The position numbers and the translations under genes were made by a program. DNA of 48,400 bases from an uncultured Clostridia bacterium (GTDB lineage: Bacteria > Bacillota > Clostridia > TANB77 > CAG-508): contig CALXCG010000007.1 of the NCBI GenBank assembly GCA_944386745.1, forward strand, positions 1-48,400, in the 5' to 3' direction. The notes below the pieces were generated by a model that saw nothing but the letters and a program-made list of their open reading frames with translations, did not search any database and had not been told where the DNA came from. The first letter of the stretch is position 1, and each line of letters begins with the position of its first letter. Positions 1 through 8,518 of this stretch are shown one piece after another.

Positions 1-45
1 AACATATTTCATATGCTTTTTCTAGTTTTTAAATATTTACATAAA

Positions 46-74
46 TTGACTTTTCGCTAGAAATTTGGTACAAT
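46..74 (+). promoter_or_regulatory. Sigma-A promoter for the plus-strand membrane protein gene
   Basis: TTGACT at 46-51 and TACAAT at 69-74 are separated by 17 bases, a near-consensus housekeeping promoter. It points at the only plus-strand gene of the window. Transcription would start near 81 and give a leader of about 60 bases. Confidence 0.8.
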
Positions 75-101
75 TAAAGGTGAACCAAAAACATTTTATA
101 T

Positions 102-119
102 TAGAGGCGACTGCCTCTA
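102..119 (+). other. Leader hairpin before the plus-strand gene
   Basis: TAGAGGC (102-108) and GCCTCTA (113-119) form a perfect 7-bp stem with a GACT tetraloop in the 5' leader, just ahead of the ribosome site at 126-133. No U-tract follows, so it is not a terminator. It may protect the mRNA or influence translation; function not shown. Confidence 0.6.
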
Positions 120-141
120 GACAATGAAAGGAGAAAACATT

Positions 142-603
142 ATGAACAAAAATTCACGGGGTACAAACACTTTTTTATTTGTAGTATCAGCTATTATCAT
201 TTCACTTGCAATTATAGGAACAGTAACAGGCTCAAAAATAATTGAAAATATTATGAGCATCTTGTTTCTAATTACAACTCTTGGCGTACTTGCTTGTTTA
301 GTTATTTTAGTTATTATTGTAGTGGTAAACTTTTTTTGCACTCAAAAAATATACAAATATGTACTCTACTACTATAACGATATACATTCTTATGAACAGG
401 CAAAGTACAAATCCTATTTTTCAGGGTATTCAGCCGATAGGATGGCTGAAATTGAAAAGAAATATGATGACAGAATTTCAGACTCTGAAAATAGACTTAA
501 TGAATGTCTGAAAATATGTCTAGATCATTTTTCACTATTGACTCGCAAACAGCGTCAGACTTTAAGTGATATTATCAAATCCCGTGAGTCCAGCAGAGCG
601 TAA
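142..603 (+). CDS. Hypothetical two-TM membrane protein, lone plus-strand gene
   Basis: A 153-residue protein I do not recognise. Two hydrophobic segments (about residues 6-28 and 34-60) are followed by a charged, probably cytoplasmic helical tail ending in a Ser/Arg-rich stretch. I place the start at 142 because GAAAGGAG at 126-133 fits this ATG; the in-frame ATG at 124 overlaps that ribosome site. The gene has its own promoter and its own terminator, whose hairpin starts inside the last codons. Codon use near the end (CGT, CGC, CGG, GCG) is richer in GC than that of its neighbours, and it runs against all other genes here. I infer an acquired cargo gene, perhaps from an integrative element, but no integrase or repeats are visible. 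Confidence 0.7.
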   Translation: MNKNSRGTNTFLFVVSAIIISLAIIGTVTGSKIIENIMSILFLITTLGVLACLVILVIIVVVNFFCTQKIYKYVLYYYNDIHSYEQAKYKSYFSGYSADRMAEIEKKYDDRISDSENRLNECLKICLDHFSLLTRKQRQTLSDIIKSRESSRA

Positions 604-622
604 TCTGCTGGATTTTCTTTTT
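589..622 (+). terminator. Rho-independent terminator overlapping the gene end
   Basis: TCCAGCAGA (589-597) pairs perfectly with TCTGCTGGA (604-612) and a T-rich run follows. The stop codon TAA (601-603) sits in the loop, so the terminator is partly coding. Confidence 0.9.
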
Positions 623-1094
623 ATTTAATCTCTTTTTTGAAGAAGTCATCACCTTCTACTGTATACATTTCTATTTCTAAATTATCTATCTTCTTAAATC
701 CATTTTTAATATAAAATTTATGAGCATTTTCTAATACTTTACCACAAGCTAAATAAATAGTTTTTATATTAGTCTTTTCTTTTATATATTCTTCAAAAAT
801 ATTATATAACTTAGTTCCTATTTCTTTATGTTGATACTCTTTCTCAATATATAATCTTTTTAAAATCCCTTTATCTCCTCTATTTTCAAGAGCAATTGTT
901 CCTATTATTTTATCTTTATCTATTGCAATCCAAAAGTTACCACCATTTTTAATATAGTATTCTTCAATATTTATAATATCTTGTAATTCTCTAAATGGTC
1001 TATTTAAAAATTCATACATACAAGTATTTATAAAATCAAGTATTTGATTATTAGAAAATCTATTATTTAGATTTTTATATTCCATGATTTCCAT
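621..1094 (-). CDS. GNAT family N-acetyltransferase
   Basis: 157 residues with the GNAT fold: the central strand and loop (GTIALENRGDKGILKRLYIE) precede the acetyl-CoA binding segment YQHKEIGTKLYNIFEEYIKE, a divergent Q/RxxGxG/A signature, and the C-terminal part (ENAHKFYIKNGFKKID) is typical of the family. It would transfer acetyl from acetyl-CoA to an amine; the substrate cannot be read from sequence. The start lies 3 bases after the stop of the BceB-like permease, so the two are probably co-transcribed. It might act on a peptide or antibiotic, but that is only suggested by its neighbours. Its 3' end converges on the terminator of the plus-strand gene. Confidence 0.85.
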   Translation of the reverse strand: MEIMEYKNLNNRFSNNQILDFINTCMYEFLNRPFRELQDIINIEEYYIKNGGNFWIAIDKDKIIGTIALENRGDKGILKRLYIEKEYQHKEIGTKLYNIFEEYIKEKTNIKTIYLACGKVLENAHKFYIKNGFKKIDNLEIEMYTVEGDDFFKKEIK

Positions 1095-1097
1095 TTT

Positions 1098-3194
1098 TTA
1101 TTCTTCCTCTTTAATTATGTTCTTGCTTCCAAAATATGTTGCTAAAAAATACACTCCATAAATTACACCAATAATTAGTGCTGTAACAATAATTGAAGGT
1201 AGTAGTTCATCTGGTGATGCTAATACTTCTAACATTGATAATATAAATTTAATTCCAAATATTGAATGTATCATTGCAAGTATTAAAGGCATCATGAAGA
1301 AAATAAATATTTGTCTAAATAAGGCTTGGTTTATCATCTTTTCATCACAACCAATTTTTCTCAAAATTGTATATCTTTGTTTGTTATCAGAACTTTCTGT
1401 AAGTTGTTTTAATGCTAAAATGGCTGCACTTGCAATTAAGAATACAATTCCTAAATAGATTGCAATAAATATTATAATTGTAGATAATCCTTTACTAGAT
1501 TCTGTTATGCTGATTTTAGAAGATCCATCAAGGTTTATTCCTTTTTCTTGGATATTTTCAAAAAATTCTGTATCTCCACTTCCTATTAATGTATTTTCTA
1601 TTTCTTGTTTACCTTCTTCTGTTTCTGCATTATAATTTGCCACTAAAAGGTATTGTTCTGTCCATTCATCTTTAAACTCAAAATTATCTGGTACTAATAT
1701 AATTCCTGCATTTATTTCAGTTGTTGCCATAAATACAAAACCATCTTTACACTCATTGTATTTTGAATGATATGTTTTTCCATTTATCTCTATATTCGAA
1801 TTTGCTTTTAGTGTTTGATTTCTTATATCTGTCATTTGATCATAATTGCAAAGTACAATATATTCATCATCATTTAATGTGTATTGTTCTTCTCCATAAA
1901 GTTCTGCAATTTTGTTATAGTCTGATATTTTAATTATAGATTCTGATGTTTCATAAGAAAGCATTGGATATTGACTTTTTGTAGTTTCATAATAATCTCC
2001 TAAACTATATGCCAAAGTCCATTCTGGTATTGCATAGATAGGAATTTCTATAATATCTTTCAAATTATTCATATCATATCCATTTGTTTCAAGTGTATAA
2101 CTTACTGGTTTCTTTGAATCTTCTCTTTGTTCTTCTGTATAATATACTGTTTGTTCTGTATATGAGTTCACATAGCTTTCTGGTAAATATGCTGGTTTAT
2201 ATAAGTTTACATCTACTGGTGTAAATTCTTCTAATTGAGAGTCTAGTGCTGATTGTATTGATAAGCTACTAGATAATGCACTAATGGTCATAAATAACAT
2301 TAAACAAATTATACTCATACTAGCTATATTTGTATTAATTTTGTTATTAAGTTGCCTTAACACAAACATGTTTGTTCCTTTTAAGTAAATGTTTTTTCTT
2401 GTTTGTATAATTCTTAATATAAATCCTGATAGAGACCAGAATATTCCTACTGTTCCTACTATTCCCATTAAAATTGGTTTTAATAGTTCTTCACCTGTTT
2501 GTAGCTCATGCACTCCACCTGTTACTAAGTAATAAGCATATCCTAATAATACGCTTGATACTAAAAATACAAGTATTGATATAATAGGATTTTTCATTTT
2601 TACTTTTTCATTTTTTCTTACAGCTGTTAATAAATTAATTAATTTGTATCTTGAAATTGTTAATGTGTTAAATATAATAACAGCTATATACATTACTGCA
2701 AAATATATGCAAGTTTTTATACAAGCATCTTTTGAAAATACAAAGGTAAATTCAGTCATATCTGCTTCAAATAGTTTTGCTACTAATATAGACATAAATT
2801 GTGATGTAAATACACCTATAAAGATACCTACAACTAAAGATAAGATTCCAACTAATATTGTTTCTAATAATATAATTGTAGATATTTGTCTTCTTCCCAT
2901 ACCTAGAGTCATATATATACCAAATTCTCTTTTCCTTCTATTTATTAAGAAGTTGTTTGCATATACGATTAAGAATCCAAGTACAATCGCAATAAATACA
3001 GAAATCATCCCAATCAGTTGTACCATTAATTGTATCATTGACCTTGTTGACTCAGATACTTCAAGCATTGCTTGTTGGCTGTCTAAAGAGTTAAACATAT
3101 AGAATATTGCTACACCTAATACTAATGTTAAAAAGTATATAGCATAATCTTTAAAACTCTTTTTCATGTTTCTTATAGATAGTTTAAATAACAT
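1098..3194 (-). CDS. BceB/VraG-type ABC transporter permease
   Basis: 698 residues, the usual size of BceB-like permeases that pair with a BceA ATPase for peptide-antibiotic sensing and resistance. A first TM (about 16-36), an FtsX-type block of TMs (about 55-180) and two further TMs precede a large extracytoplasmic domain (about 310-570), then three TMs form the C-terminal FtsX domain; together this gives the 10-TM pattern of the family. The large external domain is what binds the peptide-target complex in studied members. The gene overlaps the upstream ATPase gene by 11 bases, indicating translational coupling. The sensor kinase and regulator usually found beside such pairs are not in this window. 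Confidence 0.9.
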   Translation of the reverse strand: MLFKLSIRNMKKSFKDYAIYFLTLVLGVAIFYMFNSLDSQQAMLEVSESTRSMIQLMVQLIGMISVFIAIVLGFLIVYANNFLINRRKREFGIYMTLGMGRRQISTIILLETILVGILSLVVGIFIGVFTSQFMSILVAKLFEADMTEFTFVFSKDACIKTCIYFAVMYIAVIIFNTLTISRYKLINLLTAVRKNEKVKMKNPIISILVFLVSSVLLGYAYYLVTGGVHELQTGEELLKPILMGIVGTVGIFWSLSGFILRIIQTRKNIYLKGTNMFVLRQLNNKINTNIASMSIICLMLFMTISALSSSLSIQSALDSQLEEFTPVDVNLYKPAYLPESYVNSYTEQTVYYTEEQREDSKKPVSYTLETNGYDMNNLKDIIEIPIYAIPEWTLAYSLGDYYETTKSQYPMLSYETSESIIKISDYNKIAELYGEEQYTLNDDEYIVLCNYDQMTDIRNQTLKANSNIEINGKTYHSKYNECKDGFVFMATTEINAGIILVPDNFEFKDEWTEQYLLVANYNAETEEGKQEIENTLIGSGDTEFFENIQEKGINLDGSSKISITESSKGLSTIIIFIAIYLGIVFLIASAAILALKQLTESSDNKQRYTILRKIGCDEKMINQALFRQIFIFFMMPLILAMIHSIFGIKFILSMLEVLASPDELLPSIIVTALIIGVIYGVYFLATYFGSKNIIKEEE

Positions 3195-3951
3195 CGTTCA
3201 AATCACCTCCAAGAAGTGTTTGCACCTCGATTATTTTTTCAAAGAATTGTTTTCTTGTATCTTCACCTTTTATAAGTTCATTGAACAACTTTCCATCTTT
3301 GATAAATATGATTCTATCTGCATAACTTGCCGTGAAAGCATCATGGGTAACCATTAATATTGTTGCTCCTAAGTTCCTATTCAAGTTGTCAAAACTTTCT
3401 AGAAGTTGTCTTGCAGATTTTGAATCTAATGCTCCAGTTGGCTCATCTGCCAAGACCATTTTAGGATTAGTTATTATAGCTCTACTTGATGCTACTCTTT
3501 GCTTTTGTCCTCCAGATATTTGATATGGATATTTGTTTAATATTTCTGTGATATCTAATTTTTCTGCTACTTCTTTTACTCTTTTATCTATTTCATGTGG
3601 ATTTACTTTTTGAATTGTTAATGCTAATGCAATATTTTCATAGGCAGTTAAAGTGTCAAGTAGGTTGAAATCTTGAAATATAAATCCTAATTCTTCTCTT
3701 CTGAATTTGTTTAATTTGTTTCCTTTTAACTTTGTTATATCTTGATTATTTATAATAATTTTTCCTGCAGTGACTCTGTCTATTGTTGAAATACAGTTTA
3801 ATAATGTTGTTTTTCCAGAACCTGATGCTCCCATTATTCCAACAAATTCTCCTTCTTCTATATTGAAACTAATTCCATCAATTGCTTTTGTTAGATTTGA
3901 TTTGTTTCCATAGTATTTTTCAATGTTTTTCACCTCTAATACATTGCTCAT
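3184..3951 (-). CDS. BceA-type ABC transporter ATP-binding protein
   Basis: 255 residues with Walker A GASGSGKTT (41-49), Q-loop near 93, signature SGGQKQR (146-152), Walker B MVLADEP (165-171) and the H-loop in MVTHD. It is of the LolD/MacB-like class used by BceAB exporters and powers the permease encoded immediately downstream. ATG is preceded by a good AAAGGAG site. It is the first gene of the operon: the upstream region holds a -10 box and a TTACA-N4-TGTAA palindrome matching the BceR binding consensus. Confidence 0.93.
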   Translation of the reverse strand: MSNVLEVKNIEKYYGNKSNLTKAIDGISFNIEEGEFVGIMGASGSGKTTLLNCISTIDRVTAGKIIINNQDITKLKGNKLNKFRREELGFIFQDFNLLDTLTAYENIALALTIQKVNPHEIDKRVKEVAEKLDITEILNKYPYQISGGQKQRVASSRAIITNPKMVLADEPTGALDSKSARQLLESFDNLNRNLGATILMVTHDAFTASYADRIIFIKDGKLFNELIKGEDTRKQFFEKIIEVQTLLGGDLNDVI

Positions 3952-3982
3952 TATAATTTCTCCTTTCCTATGTTTTATCTAT

Positions 3983-4046
3983 ATTATAAATCATCTTCTA
4001 AGTCTTTGCTATTTTTTAATCTTACATTTGTATTACAATTTTGTAA
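3983..4046 (-). promoter_or_regulatory. BceR-like operator and promoter upstream of bceAB-like genes
   Basis: On the minus strand TTACA-AAAT-TGTAA (4046-4033) fits the published TNACA-N4-TGTAA consensus of BceR-type response regulators. It lies 21 bases upstream of a poor -35 region (TAGCAA at 4011-4006), 17 bases before TATAAT (3988-3983). A weak -35 below an activator box is expected for BceR control. A second, degenerate TACA/TGTA pair sits between them. Confidence 0.65.
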
Positions 4047-4051
4047 GATAT

Positions 4052-4086
4052 AAAAAAAATAGAGAATAACACATATGCTACCCTCT
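4052..4086 (-). terminator. Possible terminator after the sortase gene
   Basis: On the minus strand a short TAGAG/CTCTA stem overlapping the sortase stop codon is followed by eight T. The stem is only 5 bp, so this is tentative. Confidence 0.4.
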
Positions 4087-4914
4087 AGTTTTTCTCCCAA
4101 CCACTGCAAATCTTCCATCTTCTACATGATACGAACATGTAGATAATGTAATTAGTTGGTCACCAAATTTCGCTGTTTTATCAATATCATATAATGATGC
4201 TTTTTTTGCATTTTTTACAAATTCATCGTATTCCGCTTCTGAATTTGCATTTACAAAAAAATAATATCTAAAAACATTTTTCTCTGTTTTATAATAAACT
4301 CTTGATTTAAAAGCTGAAATAATTTCATACTCTGCATCTTCTTTATTTGTTGTAAAACGAATAATTGGATGTTCTTTATAAAACTTTTCTTTTGCATACT
4401 TTAACAATTCTTGAAACATTGTTCCATTATTTAAATTATGTCCATATATCAGGAGATTACTACTTGGTATTGACCAATCATAATCTTTTGTTAAAAATAT
4501 AGAACCATTTTTAGATTTTTGTTTTTTATAGTTATGAGTCATGTAATATTCATTATCTGTTCCCTGTAATACTGGATAATTTATGCTTGTTCCTTCTATT
4601 TCTAGCCATCCAACAATATCAGAATTTTCTTCTTGAAGTTTTTGTACTTTTAATATTCGTTCAGTTTGTTGATTAATTGTTTCTTCTATATTTTCTTGTG
4701 TAGTTATATTCGCTTCTTCTGTTGTTTCGTTTGCTTCTTTTACTTGATTTTCATCTATTTCTATTTTGTCTAATAATTGACTTTCTTGTATAGCTTGTTT
4801 TTTTGATAATAAATTATTTGCAATGTATATAATTGATAGAATAATTAATAAAGCTAATATAGTGTATATTGAATAATATATAATTCTTCTTTTGGTTTTA
4901 GAAATCTTTTTCAT
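4078..4914 (-). CDS. srtB: Class B sortase
   Basis: 278 residues from the ATG at 4914, which has GGTGA at a good distance; in-frame TTG and GTG codons lie just upstream. One N-terminal TM anchor (about 11-33) is followed by an acidic linker and the sortase fold. The catalytic set is visible: His159 in IYGHN, Cys260 in TLSTCSY and Arg268 in DGRFAVVGR. The length and TLSTC motif place it in class B. Class B enzymes of clostridia cut S/P/NPxTG-type signals; the preceding gene encodes a protein with TPKTG, its likely substrate. A hairpin between the two genes may lower sortase expression relative to substrate. Confidence 0.92.
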   Translation of the reverse strand: MKKISKTKRRIIYYSIYTILALLIILSIIYIANNLLSKKQAIQESQLLDKIEIDENQVKEANETTEEANITTQENIEETINQQTERILKVQKLQEENSDIVGWLEIEGTSINYPVLQGTDNEYYMTHNYKKQKSKNGSIFLTKDYDWSIPSSNLLIYGHNLNNGTMFQELLKYAKEKFYKEHPIIRFTTNKEDAEYEIISAFKSRVYYKTEKNVFRYYFFVNANSEAEYDEFVKNAKKASLYDIDKTAKFGDQLITLSTCSYHVEDGRFAVVGRKTRG

Positions 4915-4929
4915 TATTTTCACCAATAT

Positions 4930-4957
4930 AATAAAAGAATAGACATTTAGCCTATTC
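4930..4957 (-). terminator. Intercistronic hairpin between surface protein and sortase genes
   Basis: On the minus strand GAATAG (4957-4952) and CTATTC (4942-4937), extendable by one G-U pair, form a stem followed by TTTTATTAT. It overlaps the stop codon of the surface protein and could act as a partial terminator. Confidence 0.6.
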
Positions 4958-6055
4958 TCTTATATCCTTCTTTTTCATGAATAAAATAACCGCTAACGAG
5001 AATAATATTGTACATAATGCAATGCCTAAATAATTTTCTACACCTGTTTTTGGAGTTTCATCTTTTTGTGGTGTGTTTTGGGTATTTTCAACTTTAGAAA
5101 TTTTTGCATAAATACTTGTGTCTGTGTCTATTGTTTTACTAAAATCAAATTGAGTTGTATATTCTGCATCTGTATAGAAACCATCTATTTCATAGCCTTG
5201 TGCTATTGTAATATGAGATTTTAATAAATCTGCTGTAATAGTTTCTCCTTTATCTACTGTTATTCTATTTACGTCATTATTTGCAAATATAGTTACTATA
5301 ACTTTTTGACTGTCTGCATTAACAGTTACTTTATCTGGTATTGATGTTTCTGAAATTACATTGTCATTTGCATCTGTTAATACTACAGAGTCTTCTGTTA
5401 ATACAACTTTATTTGTTGTGTTAGCTGTATTAGTTATAGTGAATTCTGTAAGACTACCATTTTCTGCAACTCTGACTACATTTTCATTTGTATCAGATTT
5501 TAATACCCCATTCATTACTAAAGTTGGATTATTGGTTGCAGATGCTCCTTTGTCTATTTCTATACCATTATTTGCACCTGTTCCATTATATCCTAAATGT
5601 AAATCCCTTACTTCGATTGTACCACCATTAGCTAGTACTCCTCCGTATCTAAATCCTGTAATTGAAACATTGTCTAATATTACAGTTGCTCCATCATATG
5701 ATTGCACACCATATTTTGGTCCATTTTGTAAATTGATATTTTTTAATGTAAGTTTACCTTGAGAAAATTGTGCAGTAAACATTGTTTGGTTTCCTGATGT
5801 TGATGTCCAATCACTTGAACCTGTAACTGTATATCCATTACCATTGATTGTTAATTCTTTTTGGATTACTATAGGTGCTGTTACTGTTATGTTGTTTTGT
5901 AATGTGATTGTTGCTCCTGAATCTGCACTTGATATAGCACTTAGTAAAGAACTTTCATCAGTAATTGGTGTTGCAGCTTGACTTAAGTTTGGACTTATTA
6001 ACATTAATGCAAAAATTGCAATTAAAAATACTATTAATTTTTTTGTATTTTTCAT
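4952..6055 (-). CDS. Sortase-anchored beta-helix surface protein
   Basis: 367 residues: a Sec signal peptide (residues 1-28, cleavage after SQA), a right-handed parallel beta-helix of pectate-lyase-like coils rich in N, G and T (about 30-200), a beta-rich linker, a segment near 285-320 resembling the InlB B-repeat/Flg_new module (GFYTDAEYTTQFDF), then a sorting signal: TPKTG (334-338), a hydrophobic stretch and a KKKDIRE tail. It is probably attached to peptidoglycan by the class B sortase encoded next. No catalytic residues of pectate lyases are obvious, so adhesion or matrix binding is as likely as enzymatic activity. Start is fixed by a strong AAGGAGGTG site. Confidence 0.88.
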   Translation of the reverse strand: MKNTKKLIVFLIAIFALMLISPNLSQAATPITDESSLLSAISSADSGATITLQNNITVTAPIVIQKELTINGNGYTVTGSSDWTSTSGNQTMFTAQFSQGKLTLKNINLQNGPKYGVQSYDGATVILDNVSITGFRYGGVLANGGTIEVRDLHLGYNGTGANNGIEIDKGASATNNPTLVMNGVLKSDTNENVVRVAENGSLTEFTITNTANTTNKVVLTEDSVVLTDANDNVISETSIPDKVTVNADSQKVIVTIFANNDVNRITVDKGETITADLLKSHITIAQGYEIDGFYTDAEYTTQFDFSKTIDTDTSIYAKISKVENTQNTPQKDETPKTGVENYLGIALCTILFSLAVILFMKKKDIRE

Positions 6056-6141
6056 TATTACACCTCCTTATTCAATTTTATTTTATCCTCTTTTTATTTT
6101 TTTATTTAATTTTCGACAAAAATTCCAAATCAAATTTTTCC

Positions 6142-6199
6142 AAAAAAAATCACTTCAATAAAAAGTAATAAAATTACTCTTTTATTAAAGTGATTTTTT
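6142..6199 (-). terminator. Long, probably bidirectional terminator
   Basis: Two arms of about 25 bases (AAAAATCACTT... and its complement) pair with two small defects around an AAA loop; A-runs and T-runs flank both sides. It ends the gmk and small-protein transcript on the minus strand. Confidence 0.85.
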
Positions 6200-6229
6200 G
6201 TATATAAAATAATATTTAAAAATTCAACC

Positions 6230-6406
6230 TTAAGCTCCTGTTATTATGAAGTATATAACTCTTGCAACTACAATTGCTCCTAATGTTGCAGCTATTGTAA
6301 TTAAAACTGTTGCTGGCATACTCAATCTTTTTGTTTCTACTTCTTCATTGTTTACCTTTTTGTCTTCAACATTTTTTTCTTCTACTTTTTTCACTTCTTC
6401 TTCCAT
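6230..6406 (-). CDS. 58-residue single-TM small protein
   Basis: A small ORF of 59 codons that is easily missed. It starts at an ATG with a strong AAGGAGGAA site and ends just before the long terminator. The first 27 residues are almost only E, K, V, N and D (begins MEEEVKKVEEKNVEDKK); residues 30-57 form one hydrophobic helix (TVLITIAATLGAIVVARVIYF). A charged cytoplasmic stub on one TM helix suggests a membrane-associated regulator or tether. It follows gmk by 42 bases with no visible promoter, so it is likely co-transcribed. No family recognised. Confidence 0.75.
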   Translation of the reverse strand: MEEEVKKVEEKNVEDKKVNNEEVETKRLSMPATVLITIAATLGAIVVARVIYFIITGA

Positions 6407-6448
6407 TGTACATTTCCTCCTTCGTTTATTTATTTTTACTTATTAACT

Positions 6449-7030
6449 TTAGTTTTTTAAATTTAGTTTTTCTAATTTTTCTTCATTTTTTATGATAGTC
6501 ATTATTATCTGTACTGTTTTTTCTAAATTATCATTTTTTAAAACATAATCATACAAACCAATTCTTGATTCTTCATAATCAAAACGATTTAGTCTTAGTA
6601 TTACTTCTTGTGGACTTGGTTTGTCAATTCTGTTTTCAAGTCTTCTTTTTAATTCTTCTTTAGGTACTCTAAGATATATTGTTACTATTTTTGTATCTTC
6701 CTCTAATAATTCTTTTAAATGTTCTGTTCCATTAACATCTATATCTTTAACTATTATTTTTCCACCATTAATTTTTTCATTTAGTAGTTTTCTTGATGTA
6801 CCATAATAGCAATTGTGATGAATATCATATTCATAAAATTCGCCATTTTCTATCATTTCTTCAAATTCTTCTTTTTCTACAAAATGATATGTGCCTCCTT
6901 CAACGTCTCCTTCTCTCATAGGTCTTGAAGTATATGAAGGAAGTGATTCTACATTTTCCATTCTTTTTATTAATTCTTTTTTTATTGTGTCTTTTCCTGC
7001 TCCTGATACTCCAGATAAAATTACTAACAT
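6449..7030 (-). CDS. gmk: Guanylate kinase
   Basis: 193 residues, typical length. It phosphorylates GMP to GDP with ATP. The P-loop is GVSGAGKD (residues 7-14), slightly different from the usual GPSGVGKGT; the GMP-binding TSRPMREGDVEGGTYHFV segment is clear, as is the later RVP-type LID region. It lies in the conserved Firmicute block yicC-remA-gmk-rpoZ, but here rpoZ comes before gmk. AAGGAAAGG precedes the ATG. Confidence 0.92.
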   Translation of the reverse strand: MLVILSGVSGAGKDTIKKELIKRMENVESLPSYTSRPMREGDVEGGTYHFVEKEEFEEMIENGEFYEYDIHHNCYYGTSRKLLNEKINGGKIIVKDIDVNGTEHLKELLEEDTKIVTIYLRVPKEELKRRLENRIDKPSPQEVILRLNRFDYEESRIGLYDYVLKNDNLEKTVQIIMTIIKNEEKLEKLNLKN

Positions 7031-7066
7031 ATTGTTACCTTTCCTTCCCCTTTTACAATTAAATAA

Positions 7067-7282
7067 TTATTCTTCATCTTCTTGATTATTATCTTCTATA
7101 ATTGTTACTTTTCCTTCTGCAATTTCATTTGCAGCTAAAGTAACAGGCGAATCTTCTTTCACATGTGTTAATGGTTCAGCTCCTGCTGCTATTTGTCTAG
7201 CTCTTCTTGCTGTTGCAATTACTAATTCATATCTATTTTGTGCTTTTGTTAATAATTCTGTTACTGTTGGTTTAACAATCAT
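7067..7282 (-). CDS. rpoZ: RNA polymerase omega subunit
   Basis: 71 residues. The N-terminal half has the omega signature (NRYELVIATARRARQIAAGA), which clamps the beta' subunit during core assembly. The tail is short and acidic (EDNNQEDEE). It sits between remA and gmk; in Bacillus the order of gmk and rpoZ is the reverse. Confidence 0.93.
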   Translation of the reverse strand: MIVKPTVTELLTKAQNRYELVIATARRARQIAAGAEPLTHVKEDSPVTLAANEIAEGKVTIIEDNNQEDEE

Positions 7283-7347
7283 TTAACTCATCTCCCATAA
7301 AAATTCTAAATATATATCAAAATATTTATTCAATATTTTAATTTTTA

Positions 7348-7608
7348 TTAACTATTACTATTATCATCTTGTCCAGTTTTATCTATTCTATCTCCTACAG
7401 TTTCTGGTTGAACTGCAGATAAAATTATATGTCCTGAATCCATTATTAAAACTGCTCTTGTTCTTCTTCCACATGTAGCATCTATTGCTGTTTTATTGTC
7501 TTTTGATTCTTGGACTAATCTCTTTATTGGCGCAGATTCTGGGCTAACTATTGCTACTATTCTATCTGAAGAAACAATGTTACCAAATCCAATATTTACT
7601 AACTGCAT
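7348..7608 (-). CDS. remA: RemA-type regulator (DUF370)
   Basis: 86 residues, full family length. The core [20 protein letters not shown], then the conserved [20 protein letters not shown] segment identify the RemA/ExtA family. In Bacillus this is a DNA-binding activator of matrix and osmoprotection genes forming ring-like oligomers. It follows yicC by 14 bases in the standard order. Its targets in this organism are unknown. Confidence 0.93.
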   Translation of the reverse strand: MQLVNIGFGNIVSSDRIVAIVSPESAPIKRLVQESKDNKTAIDATCGRRTRAVLIMDSGHIILSAVQPETVGDRIDKTGQDDNSNS

Positions 7609-7622
7609 ATAATCAATCCTTT

Positions 7623-8501
7623 CTACTCAATATTTTGTACTTGTTCTCTAATATTTTCTAATTCTGTTTTAATATTAATTACACCATTGGTAATTTCAAG
7701 GTTGTTAGCTTTTGATCCTATTGTATTTGTTTCTCTATTCATCTCTTGAATCATAAAATCTAATTTTTTTCCTACTGCTTCTTGAGATTCTTTTATTTGC
7801 TTTTCGAATTGAAAAATATGACTATTTAATCTGGTGACTTCTTCTTCAATTGAACATTTATCAGCATAGATTACAACTTCTTGCGCTAATCTTGACTCAT
7901 CAATTTCTTTGTCTTTAATTAGATTTTTAATTCTTCCTTCTAATTTTACTACATATTCTTCAATAAGTCCAGTAGAAAGTGAAGATATTTCTGTAACTTT
8001 TTCTTGTACTTTATTTATTCTGCTTAGTAAGTCTTCTGATATTCTCTTTCCTTCTGTTTCTCTCATTGAAACTAAATTAGTTGTTGCATCTTCTACTGTT
8101 TTTAATAGTTCATTTCTAATTGTATCATCATCTTCTACGTTTTGAACACTTAAAACATCTGGATATTTTGTGATTTCTGTAACTTCAATATTTGATGATA
8201 AGTTTTCATGCTCGGCTAGTTTTCTTAGCTCATCTATATATGCTTTTGCAATTTCTGTATTTATTTTTATTTCTTTTCCTTTTATTGAGTTGTTTTCAAA
8301 TGTTACAAATACGTCTATTTTTCCTCTTTTGATTTTTTCTGATATTTTTCTTTTTATATCTTCTTCTAAATAACTTATTTGTTTTGGCATTTTTACTGAA
8401 ATGTCTAAATAACGATGGTTTACACTTTTTATTTCTACTTGATATTTTCTTTCTTCAACTTCTAATTCTGATTTTCCATATCCAGTCATACTTTTTATCA
8501 T
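7623..8501 (-). CDS. yicC: YicC/YloC family endoribonuclease
   Basis: 292 residues. Begins with the hallmark [12 protein letters not shown] and ends with the conserved C-terminal block ([20 protein letters not shown] then [20 protein letters not shown]). Family members are ring-forming endoribonucleases that act in mRNA decay. First gene of the yicC-remA-rpoZ-gmk run; the upstream membrane-protein gene ends 17 bases away. Confidence 0.93.
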   Translation of the reverse strand: MIKSMTGYGKSELEVEERKYQVEIKSVNHRYLDISVKMPKQISYLEEDIKRKISEKIKRGKIDVFVTFENNSIKGKEIKINTEIAKAYIDELRKLAEHENLSSNIEVTEITKYPDVLSVQNVEDDDTIRNELLKTVEDATTNLVSMRETEGKRISEDLLSRINKVQEKVTEISSLSTGLIEEYVVKLEGRIKNLIKDKEIDESRLAQEVVIYADKCSIEEEVTRLNSHIFQFEKQIKESQEAVGKKLDFMIQEMNRETNTIGSKANNLEITNGVINIKTELENIREQVQNIE

Positions 8502-8518
8502 TTTTTATTCCTCTTTTT

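Noticed and set aside
2644..3102. Plus-strand ORFs inside the permease, carB, ATPase and other genes
   Set aside because: They are antisense shadows of minus-strand genes with recognisable families and lack ribosome sites.
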